A stretch of 64,000 nt of DNA from positions 1 through 64,000 of the forward strand of contig NZ_AWSA01000003.1 of assembly GCF_000576595.1 (NCBI RefSeq). The letters run 5' to 3'. Shown here piece by piece: positions 44,327-51,731 of this stretch. Both the position numbers and the translations under genes were made by a program. Origin of the DNA: Intrasporangium oryzae NRRL B-24470. Its GTDB lineage: Bacteria > Actinomycetota > Actinomycetes > Actinomycetales > Dermatophilaceae. Below the pieces are notes generated by a model. It ran no database searches. It was not told where the DNA came from and was given only the letters and a program-made list of their open reading frames with translations. How positions within the stretch are numbered: position 1 is the first letter of the stretch; each line of letters starts with the position of its first letter.

Positions 44327-45973
44327 ATGGAAGCCGACGTCGTCGTCGTAGGAGCCGGCCTGGCCGGGCTCGTCGCCACCGCCGAGCTCGCCGACGCGGG
44401 CAAGAGGGTCGTCCTCGTCGATCAGGAGGGCGAGCAGAACCTCGGCGGCCAGGCCTGGTGGAGCTTCGGCGGCCTCTTCCTCGTCGGCAGCCCCGAGCAA
44501 CGCCGGATGGGCATCAAGGACAGCCTCGAGCTCGCCCGGCAGGACTGGATGGGGTCGGCGCAGTTCGACCGCGACGAGGACCTGTGGCCGCGGCGCTGGG
44601 CCGAGGCCTACCTCCACTTCGCCGCCGGGGAGAAGCGCGCCTGGCTCCACGAGCAGGGCCACCGGCTCTTCCCCGTCGTCGGCTGGGCCGAGCGCGGCGA
44701 CGGCCGCGCCGACGGCCACGGCAACTCCGTGCCGCGCTTCCACATCACCTGGGGCACCGGTCCCGGGATCGTCGAGCCGTTCGAGCGCCGGGTCCGCGAG
44801 GGCGTGGCCAAGGGCCTCGTGACCTTCGCCTTCCGGCACCGCGTCGACGAGCTCGTCATGACGACCGGGCGCGTCACCGGCGTCCGCGGACGCCTTCTCG
44901 AGCGTGACGACGTCGAGCGCGGCAGGGCCAGCAGCCGCACCGAGATCGGCGACTTCGAGATCGGCGCCCAGGCGGTCATCGTCACGAGCGGAGGCATCGG
45001 CGGCAACCACGACCTCGTCCGCCGGGCGTGGCCCAAGCGGCTCGGCCGCCCACCCCTGACGATGGTCGCCGGCGTCCCGGCCCACGTCGACGGGCGGATG
45101 CTCGGCATCACCGAGGCCGCAGGCGGCCGGGTCATCAACCCCGACCGGATGTGGCACTACACCGAGGGGCTGCGCAACTGGAACCCCGTCTGGGACAACC
45201 ACGGCATCCGGATCCTTCCCGGCCCGTCGTCCCTCTGGATCGACGCGCTGGGCCGCCGTTTCCCCGCCCCCTACTTCCCCGGCTTCGACACCCTCGGCAC
45301 GCTCGGACACATCATGCGCAGCGGCTACGACTACTCGTGGTTCGTCCTCACCCAGCGGATCATCGAGAAGGAGTTCGCGCTCTCCGGCTCCGAGCAGAAC
45401 CCCGACCTCACCGGAAAGGACGTCCGGCAGGTGCTCGGCCGAGCCCGCAAGGGCGCTCCCGGCCCCGTCGAGGCGTTCAAGGAGCGCGGCGAGGACTTCG
45501 TCGTCGCTCACACCCTCGACGCTCTCGTCCGGGGCATGAACGAGCTGACGGGCGACGGGCTCATCGACGTCGACGCCCTGCGCCAGACCATCACGGCCCG
45601 CGACAACGAGATCGACAACGCCTTCTCCAAGGACGCTCAGGTGACCGCCGTCCGCGGCGCCCGGAACTACCGCGGCGACCGGCTCATCCGCGTCGCCGCG
45701 CCGCACCGGCTCCTCGACCCCGAGGCGGGGCCCCTCATCGCGGTCCGGCTCAACATCCTCACCCGCAAGACGCTCGGCGGCCTCGAGACGGACCTGTCCG
45801 GACGGGTCCTCCGCGCCGGCGGCGAGCCGCTCGAGGGCGTGTATGCCGCAGGCGAGGTGAGCGGGTTCGGCGGCGGCGGGATGCATGGGTACAACTCGCT
45901 CGAGGGCACATTCCTCGGCGGCTGCCTCTTCAGCGGCCGGACCGCCGGGCGGGCCGCGGCCGCCGCACTCTGA
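44327..45973 (+). CDS. FAD-binding dehydrogenase (fumarate-reductase/ketosteroid-dehydrogenase superfamily)
   Basis: 548 aa. Dinucleotide-binding VVVGAGLAGLVATAELADAGKRVVLVDQE at the N-terminus, a second FAD contact GGIGGNHDLV, and the C-terminal GVYAAGEVSGFGGGGMHGYNSLEGTFLGGCLFSGR that closes the FAD site. Resembles the flavoprotein group annotated as FAD-binding dehydrogenase, related to 3-ketosteroid delta-1-dehydrogenase; the substrate cannot be fixed. GAGGGAAGGGA lies before ATG 44327. A TACCCT box near 44286-44291 could be its -10. Confidence 0.88.
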   Translation: MEADVVVVGAGLAGLVATAELADAGKRVVLVDQEGEQNLGGQAWWSFGGLFLVGSPEQRRMGIKDSLELARQDWMGSAQFDRDEDLWPRRWAEAYLHFAAGEKRAWLHEQGHRLFPVVGWAERGDGRADGHGNSVPRFHITWGTGPGIVEPFERRVREGVAKGLVTFAFRHRVDELVMTTGRVTGVRGRLLERDDVERGRASSRTEIGDFEIGAQAVIVTSGGIGGNHDLVRRAWPKRLGRPPLTMVAGVPAHVDGRMLGITEAAGGRVINPDRMWHYTEGLRNWNPVWDNHGIRILPGPSSLWIDALGRRFPAPYFPGFDTLGTLGHIMRSGYDYSWFVLTQRIIEKEFALSGSEQNPDLTGKDVRQVLGRARKGAPGPVEAFKERGEDFVVAHTLDALVRGMNELTGDGLIDVDALRQTITARDNEIDNAFSKDAQVTAVRGARNYRGDRLIRVAAPHRLLDPEAGPLIAVRLNILTRKTLGGLETDLSGRVLRAGGEPLEGVYAAGEVSGFGGGGMHGYNSLEGTFLGGCLFSGRTAGRAAAAAL

Positions 45974-46070
45974 GCGTCGCGGCGCGCAGCACCCGCGCGG
46001 CGCGCTCACCGAGAGCCGGCGACGGGTTGAGCCTCCGGTGCGAAACCCCACCGCCGGGGTCGGGTGGGAC

Positions 46071-46076
46071 TACGGT
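46071..46076 (+). promoter_or_regulatory. -10 box (TACGGT) of the membrane-protein pair
   Basis: TACGGT, 6 nt before GTG 46083. Confidence 0.5.
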
Positions 46077-46082
46077 CAGGGC

Positions 46083-46730
46083 GTGGGGGAACGCGCCCAG
46101 CGAGTGGGGTGGAGCCGGCTCACGTTCCTGCGCGAGCCGGCCGTCCCCCTCCTGGTGCTCGCGACGGCCGTCATGGTCACCAGGGGGTATGCCGCCGACA
46201 TCCTGCTCTGCGTCGGCACGCTCGCGCTCGTGGTCCGTGAGGGCCTCCGCTGGCGCGGACGCACGGCGGACGCCACGCCGGCACCCCTGCGGTGGAGGAG
46301 CGTCGCGGGTGGCTGCGCGATCGCGACCGTGCTCGGCGTCGGCCTCTCCCTCATCCCGCGCACCGAGCGCTGGCTCGACGTCGCGCTCGCCGCGGTCGGT
46401 GTGCTCGCCCTCTGGCTGTCGCTCGCCGTCGGCCCAGGTGGCGACGGCCATCTCGACGACGCCCCGGAGCCGGTCCCTGCGTCGCCGCCGCGGTGGTGGG
46501 TCTGGCTCGGTATCGGGGCCCTGCTCGTCCTCATCGAGCTCGTCTCGTTCCTCTCCCAGTCCGACGCGCGGACCGACAACCCCGACCGGCCGACCATCAG
46601 CACCCTCCTCGAGCCGACCCTCGCCGCCGGCGTGCCGCGAGCGGCCGGGCTGACCCTCTGGCTGCTCGCCGGCTGGTGGCTCGTCCGGCGCACGCGGGCC
46701 TGGTCCGGTTCACGGGCCGGTGCCCCGTGA
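46083..46730 (+). CDS. Hypothetical membrane protein, about six helices
   Basis: 215 aa with hydrophobic helices around residues 18-50, 75-90, 100-120, 145-165 and 190-205; basic C-terminus. Not recognised as any family. GTG 46083 is supported by the -10 box 6 nt upstream. Coupled by GTGA overlap to the 67-aa membrane protein downstream, so the two probably form a complex. Confidence 0.65.
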   Translation: MGERAQRVGWSRLTFLREPAVPLLVLATAVMVTRGYAADILLCVGTLALVVREGLRWRGRTADATPAPLRWRSVAGGCAIATVLGVGLSLIPRTERWLDVALAAVGVLALWLSLAVGPGGDGHLDDAPEPVPASPPRWWVWLGIGALLVLIELVSFLSQSDARTDNPDRPTISTLLEPTLAAGVPRAAGLTLWLLAGWWLVRRTRAWSGSRAGAP

Positions 46731-46930
46731 GCGGCTGGGAGGGCACGGTCACGGCATACGGGCTCGTGCTCGCGGCCGCCGTGGTCGCGAGCCTCGTCGC
46801 GCGGAGGCGGCCCGACGTTCTCGGCGGGCTCGGCATGGTCGTGACGTGGGCCATGCGCCGCCGCTCGACCCAGCTCTTCCTCCTCCTCACGTGGTGGTGG
46901 CTCGGCTGGCACCTCGTCACCTCCCGCTGA
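46727..46930 (+). CDS. Small membrane protein (DUF6186-like)
   Basis: 67 aa, two membrane helices (GLVLAAAVVASLVA and QLFLLLTWWWLGWHLV) separated by a basic loop with MRRRS. The pattern matches small actinobacterial DUF6186 proteins. Function unknown. GTGA overlap with the previous gene. Confidence 0.65.
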   Translation: MSGWEGTVTAYGLVLAAAVVASLVARRRPDVLGGLGMVVTWAMRRRSTQLFLLLTWWWLGWHLVTSR

Positions 46931-47026
46931 ACGCCCCAAGGTCGGGACCTTCAGCCCTGTCGAGCCTCCCGGTCCGCCCCGCACGGTGGAGAGCGAGGCC
47001 GGCGACGCCGGCACGAAGGAGGGGTC

Positions 47027-47398
47027 ATGACACTCGACGAGGTCCTCAGCAAGGCGAAGGACACGATCACGGTGCGGCGCGTCTACGGCGAGCCGTACGA
47101 GAAGGACGGCCTCACGGTCATCCCGGCCGCGATGGTCGCCGGTGGCGGAGGCGGTGGCTCCGGCCACGACCAGAGCGGAGGAGAGGGCGAGGGCGGCGGG
47201 TTCGGCATGGGCGGTCGGCCGGCCGGGGCCTTCGTCATCAAGGGCAGCGACGTGAAGTGGATGCCGGCCGTCGACCCGAACCGCATCATGACGATGGCCG
47301 GCATCGTCACCGTCGCCTGGCTGCTCATGCGGCCGCTGCTCGCGCGGGCCCGGGCCAAGGGAAAGGCGCTCGTGGTGGAGGCCGAGGCCGGCGAGTAG
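47027..47398 (+). CDS. GerW (YtfJ) family protein
   Basis: 123 aa. N-terminal KAKDTITVRRVYGEPYEKDGLTVIPAAMV, a Gly-rich loop (GGGGGGSGHDQSGGEGEGGGFGMGG) and AFVIKGSDVKWMPAVDPNRI, followed by one membrane helix; this is the GerW pattern known from Bacillus spore germination. In actinobacteria that do not sporulate the role is unknown. GAAGGAGGGG precedes the ATG. Confidence 0.88.
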   Translation: MTLDEVLSKAKDTITVRRVYGEPYEKDGLTVIPAAMVAGGGGGGSGHDQSGGEGEGGGFGMGGRPAGAFVIKGSDVKWMPAVDPNRIMTMAGIVTVAWLLMRPLLARARAKGKALVVEAEAGE

Positions 47399-47416
47399 CC
47401 CTGCGAGACGGCTGAG

Positions 47417-47465
47417 CGGTCCGCCACGGTGGGCCGCCGCTGGGCTGCGCCCTGGAGGCGGACCG
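47417..47465. terminator. Possible terminator hairpin with long loop
   Basis: CGGTCCGCC (47417-47425) and its complement (47457-47465) enclose a 31-nt loop between convergent gerW-like and dinB genes. Weak. Confidence 0.35.
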
Positions 47466-47501
47466 GCGAGGGCCCGGGAGGCGCCGCGAGCCGACCCGGA
47501 C

Positions 47502-48596
47502 CTAGAGACGGCCGCGGATCGGGGTGCGCTCGACAGGGTCGCCGCCCTCGGGCATGACCATCTCCGCGCGGACGCCGAGGAGGCGCACTTCGCGGTCCGG
47601 GTCGAGCTGGCCCGCAAGGGTGACCGCAGCGGCGATCACCTCGGCTCGGTCATGGGTCGGGGCCGGGAGTTTGCGCGCCTTCGTCTGCGTGAAGAAGGGC
47701 GCATAGCGGACCTTGAGGGTGACCCGGAAGACGGGCCGGCCCTCGGCGACCGTGTCCGCGAAGGCCTGGGCGGCGAGCTCGCGCACGGCGGCCTCGACCT
47801 CGGCAGGACTCGTCAGGTTTTGCTGGAAGGTCGTCTCCCGGCTGTGGGCGCGCGCGATCCAGGGGCTGTCGTCGACGACGGCCGACCCGATGCCGCGTCC
47901 GAGCTGGCCGTACCAGACCCCCATCCGCGGCCCGAACTCGCCGACGAGAACCTCCTCGTCGGCGTGGGCGAGCTGACGGACGGTCTCGATGCCGTGTGCT
48001 GCAAGGCGTTTGGAGACCTTGGCACCGACGCCCCAGAGCTCGATCGTCGCCCGGTCGCCCATGACGTCGAACCAGTTGTCGCGGGTCAGCCGGAAGACGC
48101 CGCGCGGCTTGCCGAATCCGGTCGCGATCTTGGCCCGGACCTTGTTGTCGCCGATCCCCACCGAGCAGTGCAGGTCCGTCGCATCGAGGACCGCCGCCTG
48201 CGCCCGGCGCGCGAAACCCTCGGGGTCGTCGGTCTCGACCCCGAGGAACGCCTCGTCCCAGCCGAGCACCTCGACGACGACGCCGAGCCCGCGCAGGGTT
48301 TCCATGACGTGCTCGCTCGCCTCCGTGTAGGCCGGGGCGTCGACGGGGAGGATGACGGCGTCGGGCACCTTCCGCGCGGCGAGGCGGAGCGGCATACCGG
48401 AGCCGACACCGTGCGCGCGGGCCTCGTACGACGCCGTCGACACGACCGCCCGCTCGGTCGGGTCGCCTCGGCCGCCGACGATGAGCGGCCGCCCGGCGAG
48501 CTCGGGATGCCTCAGCACCTCGACGGCGGCGATGAACTGGTCGAGGTCGACGTGCAGCACCCACGGCGCGGCCGGGCCCATTCCGCCATTGAACAC
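47502..48596 (-). CDS. dinB: DNA polymerase IV (Y-family)
   Basis: 364 aa. Y-family catalytic blocks: VLHVDLDQFIAAVE (metal Asp), STASYEARAHGVGSGMPL, and LGWDEAFLGV in place of the usual SIDEAY (acidic pair kept). The thumb helix-hairpin-helix (LWGVGAKVSKRLAAHGIETVRQL) and little-finger domain follow. Performs translesion synthesis. No clear beta-clamp motif at the very C-terminus. The start is GTG 48596 or ATG 48581; neither has a good ribosome site. Confidence 0.9.
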   Translation of the reverse strand: MFNGGMGPAAPWVLHVDLDQFIAAVEVLRHPELAGRPLIVGGRGDPTERAVVSTASYEARAHGVGSGMPLRLAARKVPDAVILPVDAPAYTEASEHVMETLRGLGVVVEVLGWDEAFLGVETDDPEGFARRAQAAVLDATDLHCSVGIGDNKVRAKIATGFGKPRGVFRLTRDNWFDVMGDRATIELWGVGAKVSKRLAAHGIETVRQLAHADEEVLVGEFGPRMGVWYGQLGRGIGSAVVDDSPWIARAHSRETTFQQNLTSPAEVEAAVRELAAQAFADTVAEGRPVFRVTLKVRYAPFFTQTKARKLPAPTHDRAEVIAAAVTLAGQLDPDREVRLLGVRAEMVMPEGGDPVERTPIRGRL

Positions 48597-48678
48597 CCCG
48601 TATGCCGCTCGGCGACGTCCGGACGTGACCCTCGTCCCAGCCGGCTCCGACCCGCCTCCGGGCGCCCGGGCCCCGGCC

Positions 48679-48684
48679 TAGCAT
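48679..48684 (+). promoter_or_regulatory. -10 box (TAGCAT) of the SRPBCC gene
   Basis: TAGCAT, 6 nt before GTG 48691. Confidence 0.5.
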
Positions 48685-48690
48685 GAGGGC

Positions 48691-49140
48691 GTGGGTCACA
48701 TCAGCGGGAGCCTCCACATCGAGGCAGCACCGGAACGGGTCTTCGACACGGTCGCCGACACGCGCAACGAGCCGTCCTTCAACCCAGCGATGACCCAGGC
48801 CGAGCTGCTCACGGCTCCGCCGATCGGGCTCGGCACCCGATTCAAAGCGCGGATGGGCAGGGCCGGCACGGAGATGATCGTCGAGCTCACCGACTTCGAG
48901 CGTCCCGCCCGGCTCGGCTCTCGCACGACGAGCGTCACGATGGAGACGACGGGCGGGCTCACCTTCTCTCCCGAGGGTGACGGGACGCGGATGCGCTGGG
49001 ACTGGGAGGTGCACCCGAAGGGGTGGTTCCGGCTCACCGGACCGCTCGTCGGACCCGTGGGCAGACGCATGGAGCGCCGGATCTGGACTGGGCTCAAGCG
49101 CCGGCTCGAAGCCGACGCCAACGGGCGGACAACCGGCTGA
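48691..49140 (+). CDS. SRPBCC (START-like) family protein
   Basis: 149 aa; begins ISGSLHIEAAPERVFDTVADTRNEPSFNP, the entry strand-helix of the polyketide-cyclase/START-like fold, with the long C-terminal helix PVGRRMERRIWTGLKRRLEA. Binds a hydrophobic ligand; function unknown. Leaderless GTG. Confidence 0.85.
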   Translation: MGHISGSLHIEAAPERVFDTVADTRNEPSFNPAMTQAELLTAPPIGLGTRFKARMGRAGTEMIVELTDFERPARLGSRTTSVTMETTGGLTFSPEGDGTRMRWDWEVHPKGWFRLTGPLVGPVGRRMERRIWTGLKRRLEADANGRTTG

Positions 49141-49160
49141 CGGGAGCCGCCGGCGGGTGC

Positions 49161-49166
49161 GAGACT
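49161..49166 (+). promoter_or_regulatory. -10-like box (GAGACT) of the glycoside hydrolase gene
   Basis: GAGACT, 7 nt before ATG 49174. Confidence 0.4.
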
Positions 49167-49173
49167 GCGCGCC

Positions 49174-50142
49174 ATGCTGCGACTGGACGACCACTGGGTC
49201 TGGGACGCGTGGGTCGTCGACGACGGCTCGCTCTACCACCTCTACTACCTGCAGGCACCGCACTCCCTCGGCGACCGGGAGAAGCGCCACGTCAACGCCA
49301 CGATCGGGCACGCGACCTCCCGCGACCTCGTCGACTGGGAGGTCCTCGGGACGACGTTCGGGCCTGCGGAGGCAGGCTTCGACGACCTGGCGATCTGGAC
49401 GGGCTCGGCGATCCACGACGGCAGCCGGTGGCGCATGTTCTACACCGCCGTCTCGACCGCGGGTCACCACATCTACGACCAGCGGATCGGCTCGGCGGTC
49501 TCCGACGACCTCCATCACTGGGTCCGCGTCTCCGACGAGCCGGTGCTCCGCGTGGACCCGCGCCACTACAAGACCCTGTCGTCGCATCCGGGCCCCACGA
49601 CCGGCCCCGACCTCGAGGGCAGCAGCGAGACCTGGCGCGACCCGCTCGTCCTCGCCGACCCCGACGGCGACGGCTGGCACCTGCTCATCACGGCCCGTGC
49701 CCTCGGCGCGGCGAAGAACGACGACGGCGTCATCGCGCACGCGTGGAGCCGCGACCTCGAGACGTGGGAGGTCCGCGAGCCGCTCTGCGAGCCGGGGGCC
49801 GGTTTCGGGCAGCTCGAGGTCCTGCGGAGCATGGTCATCGACGGCCGGCCTGCGCTCGTCTTCACCTGCCACCCCGACGAGATGACGCCCGAGCGGCGGG
49901 CCATGTCGGGCGAGTGCTGCACGTGGTCGGTTCCCTCCCCGGGCCTGCTCGGGCCGTGGGACATCACGAAGGCTCGTCCGTTCACCGCCGACCCCGCGCT
50001 CTTCGCCGCCCCGGTCGTGACCCGCCGCGACGGGACCACGGTCATCTTCGGCTTCCACCACGTCCCGGGGGACGACTCGCTCTGGATCGGCGACCCGATC
50101 GAGGTCACCCTCGACGAGGAGGGCTACCTCGTCGCCCGCTGA
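49174..50142 (+). CDS. Glycoside hydrolase, five-bladed propeller (GH32/GH43-like)
   Basis: 322 aa. N-terminal WDAWVVDDGSLYHLYYLQAP supplies the likely nucleophile Asp, WTGSAIHDGSRWRMFYTA the second blade, SETWRDPLVL the RDP transition-state motif, and FGQLEVLRS the acid/base Glu, an order typical of beta-fructosidase/levanase clans. No signal peptide, so intracellular. Sugar substrate unknown. It is 33 nt after the SRPBCC gene but seems to have its own -10 box. Confidence 0.8.
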   Translation: MLRLDDHWVWDAWVVDDGSLYHLYYLQAPHSLGDREKRHVNATIGHATSRDLVDWEVLGTTFGPAEAGFDDLAIWTGSAIHDGSRWRMFYTAVSTAGHHIYDQRIGSAVSDDLHHWVRVSDEPVLRVDPRHYKTLSSHPGPTTGPDLEGSSETWRDPLVLADPDGDGWHLLITARALGAAKNDDGVIAHAWSRDLETWEVREPLCEPGAGFGQLEVLRSMVIDGRPALVFTCHPDEMTPERRAMSGECCTWSVPSPGLLGPWDITKARPFTADPALFAAPVVTRRDGTTVIFGFHHVPGDDSLWIGDPIEVTLDEEGYLVAR

Positions 50143-50180
50143 CCCCCTGCCGGACGTCAGCGGGGAGCTCACCAGCGATC

Positions 50181-50933
50181 TCACCGGGCGATGTAGCCGC
50201 CGTCGATGTAGAGCTCGAGCCCGGTGACGAAGGAGGCGTCGTCGCTCGCCAGGTAGGCGACACCGGCGGCGATCTCCTCCGGCCTGCCGAGCCGGCCCAT
50301 CGGCGTGAGGTCGATCATGACCTGCATGAACGGCGTCTCGCGTGAGGTGTCGAGGATCGGTGTGTCGACGAAGCCCGGGTGGACGGAGTTGACCCGGATC
50401 CCTTCGGTGGCCCAGTGGACCGCGGCGTTCTTCGTCAGGGTCCGGACCGCGCCCTTGGCCGCGTGGTAGGCCGGGGAGTTCCCGAAGCCGCCGCTCGTGC
50501 CGAAGATCGAGCTGATGTTGATGACGGCTGCATGCTGCGACTTGCGGAGGTACGGGGCGGCGATCTTCATCCCGAGGAAGACGCCGGTCTGGTCGATGGC
50601 GACGGTGCGCTCCCACTCCTCGAGCGTCGTCTCCTCGATCGTCTTGAGGTCACCCATTCCCGCGTTGTTGACGAGGATGTCGAGTCCGTCGAACTCGTCG
50701 ACGGCCCGTTCGCACGCGACGTGCCAGTCGGCTTCGCTCGTCACGTCGTGATGCACGAAGGTCGCTTCCGTCCCCGCGTCGAGCAGCTCGTCGGCCGTCG
50801 CCTGGCCGCTCTGCTCGTTGATGTCGGTCACGACGAGTCGGGCCCCTTCCTCCGCGAGCCGCCTGGCCGTCGCCTTGCCGATGCCGCTGCCGGCGCCCGT
50901 GACGAGCGCGACTCGGCCTTCGAGCCTTCTCAT
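50181..50933 (-). CDS. SDR-family oxidoreductase
   Basis: 250 aa classical short-chain dehydrogenase: cofactor motif TGAGSGIGKATA, acidic Asp in VVTDIN (NAD preference), NNAG, Ser in NISSIFGTSGG, YHAAK (catalytic Tyr-Lys), and a C-terminal GLELYIDGGYIAR. Oxidises or reduces a hydroxy/keto substrate, unidentified. Start ATG 50933 follows AAGGAGTGGTC. A long upstream frame to 51575 is not coding. Confidence 0.93.
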   Translation of the reverse strand: MRRLEGRVALVTGAGSGIGKATARRLAEEGARLVVTDINEQSGQATADELLDAGTEATFVHHDVTSEADWHVACERAVDEFDGLDILVNNAGMGDLKTIEETTLEEWERTVAIDQTGVFLGMKIAAPYLRKSQHAAVINISSIFGTSGGFGNSPAYHAAKGAVRTLTKNAAVHWATEGIRVNSVHPGFVDTPILDTSRETPFMQVMIDLTPMGRLGRPEEIAAGVAYLASDDASFVTGLELYIDGGYIAR

Positions 50934-51027
50934 GACCACTCCTTGGCTGGGTCCGGGCGGCACGAGTGCGCCCCCCTTCAGTCTGCGCCCGTGCCGGACT
51001 GGCGTCGGAGTTCTTTCGGTCACAGGG

Positions 51028-51372
51028 TCATTCGCGGACCTTGGGCCTCCGGGAGCGGTCCAGGGCCCGCTCCGGGTCGTGCCGCGAGCCCCGGGTCGAC
51101 CGGCGCGTCGGGCTCGCCCCGGCCCCGCGCTCGGACCGGGCCGCGGCGGCGTCCTGCTCGGCGGCGGCGACCATGAGTCCGTGGTAGAGCATGAGGGCCG
51201 AAATCGCCACGAGGACCCAGACGGCGATGGTGAGCTGGGTCGCCAACGTGGTCCCCGCCGTCCTCGGGACGAGCTGGACGGCACCGGCTGCGACGGCGAA
51301 GAGCGCGGAACCGACGAACCAGATGATCGTGGCCCGAGTGAATGTGTGCCCCACGGGCTCACTGTGGCACAT
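51028..51372 (-). CDS. Small hypothetical membrane protein
   Basis: 114 aa, two membrane helices (IIWFVGSALFAVAAGAVQLV and LTIAVWVLVAISALMLYHGLMVA) and an Arg/Ser-rich hydrophilic C-terminal tail of about 40 residues. Not recognised. Start ATG 51372 has GGAG 9 nt upstream; GTG 51354 is the alternative. Divergent from the leader-ORF/60-aa membrane protein. Confidence 0.6.
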   Translation of the reverse strand: MCHSEPVGHTFTRATIIWFVGSALFAVAAGAVQLVPRTAGTTLATQLTIAVWVLVAISALMLYHGLMVAAAEQDAAAARSERGAGASPTRRSTRGSRHDPERALDRSRRPKVRE

Positions 51373-51424
51373 GCGGACGCGCTCCAACGGGAGGTTCGTC
51401 GGGTCCGGAAGGGCCCCGCCGCAC

Positions 51425-51430
51425 TAGCGT
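51425..51430 (+). promoter_or_regulatory. -10 box (TAGCGT) driving the leader ORF at 51437
   Basis: TAGCGT, 6 nt before ATG 51437. Confidence 0.5.
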
Positions 51431-51436
51431 GGTCCC

Positions 51437-51469
51437 ATGGCACCCACTGCGTCTCGGAGGAACCGATGA
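51437..51469 (+). CDS. Candidate 10-codon leader peptide
   Basis: ATG 51437 opens MAPTASRRNR and stops at TGA 51467-51469, which overlaps the ATG (51466) of the 60-aa membrane protein as ATGA. It begins 6 nt after a TAGCGT box identical to those of confirmed-looking leaderless genes in this window, and its 3' part holds the GGAGG of the next gene. Probable leaderless upstream ORF that couples translation. Unproven. Confidence 0.5.
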   Translation: MAPTASRRNR

Positions 51470-51648
51470 ACCGCTCGCTCCTGCTCGTCCTCGGTGGCAT
51501 CCTCTTCGTCATCGGCTGCCTCTGGACGCTCCAGGGCCTGGGCATCGTCGGGGGCAGCGTCATGTCGGGCGTCACCTTCTGGGCGATCGCCGGTCCGATC
51601 GTCGCCCTGTTCGGGATCTTCGTCGCCTATCGCGGCTCCCGCCGCTGA
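51466..51648 (+). CDS. Small two-helix membrane protein
   Basis: 60 aa: LLLVLGGILFVIGCLWTLQGLGIV and FWAIAGPIVALFGIFVAY, ending RGSRR. The GLGIVGGS-M-SG pattern between helices is common in small actinobacterial proteins of unknown function. GGAGGAACCG precedes the ATG. Palindromic terminator follows. Confidence 0.75.
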   Translation: MNRSLLLVLGGILFVIGCLWTLQGLGIVGGSVMSGVTFWAIAGPIVALFGIFVAYRGSRR

Positions 51649-51687
51649 GCCCGGCCCCCCTCCGACCCCCCTCCGGCCCCCTTCCGG

Positions 51688-51731
51688 TTCGATGTATGAG
51701 GGCGTCGTAGACGACGCCCTCATACATCGAA
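51688..51731. terminator. 44-nt palindrome between convergent genes
   Basis: Arms 51688-51708 and 51711-51731 are 21-bp perfect complements with a 2-nt centre. The stop codon of the penicillin-acylase gene (51720-51722) lies in the right arm. Likely bidirectional terminator. Confidence 0.75.
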
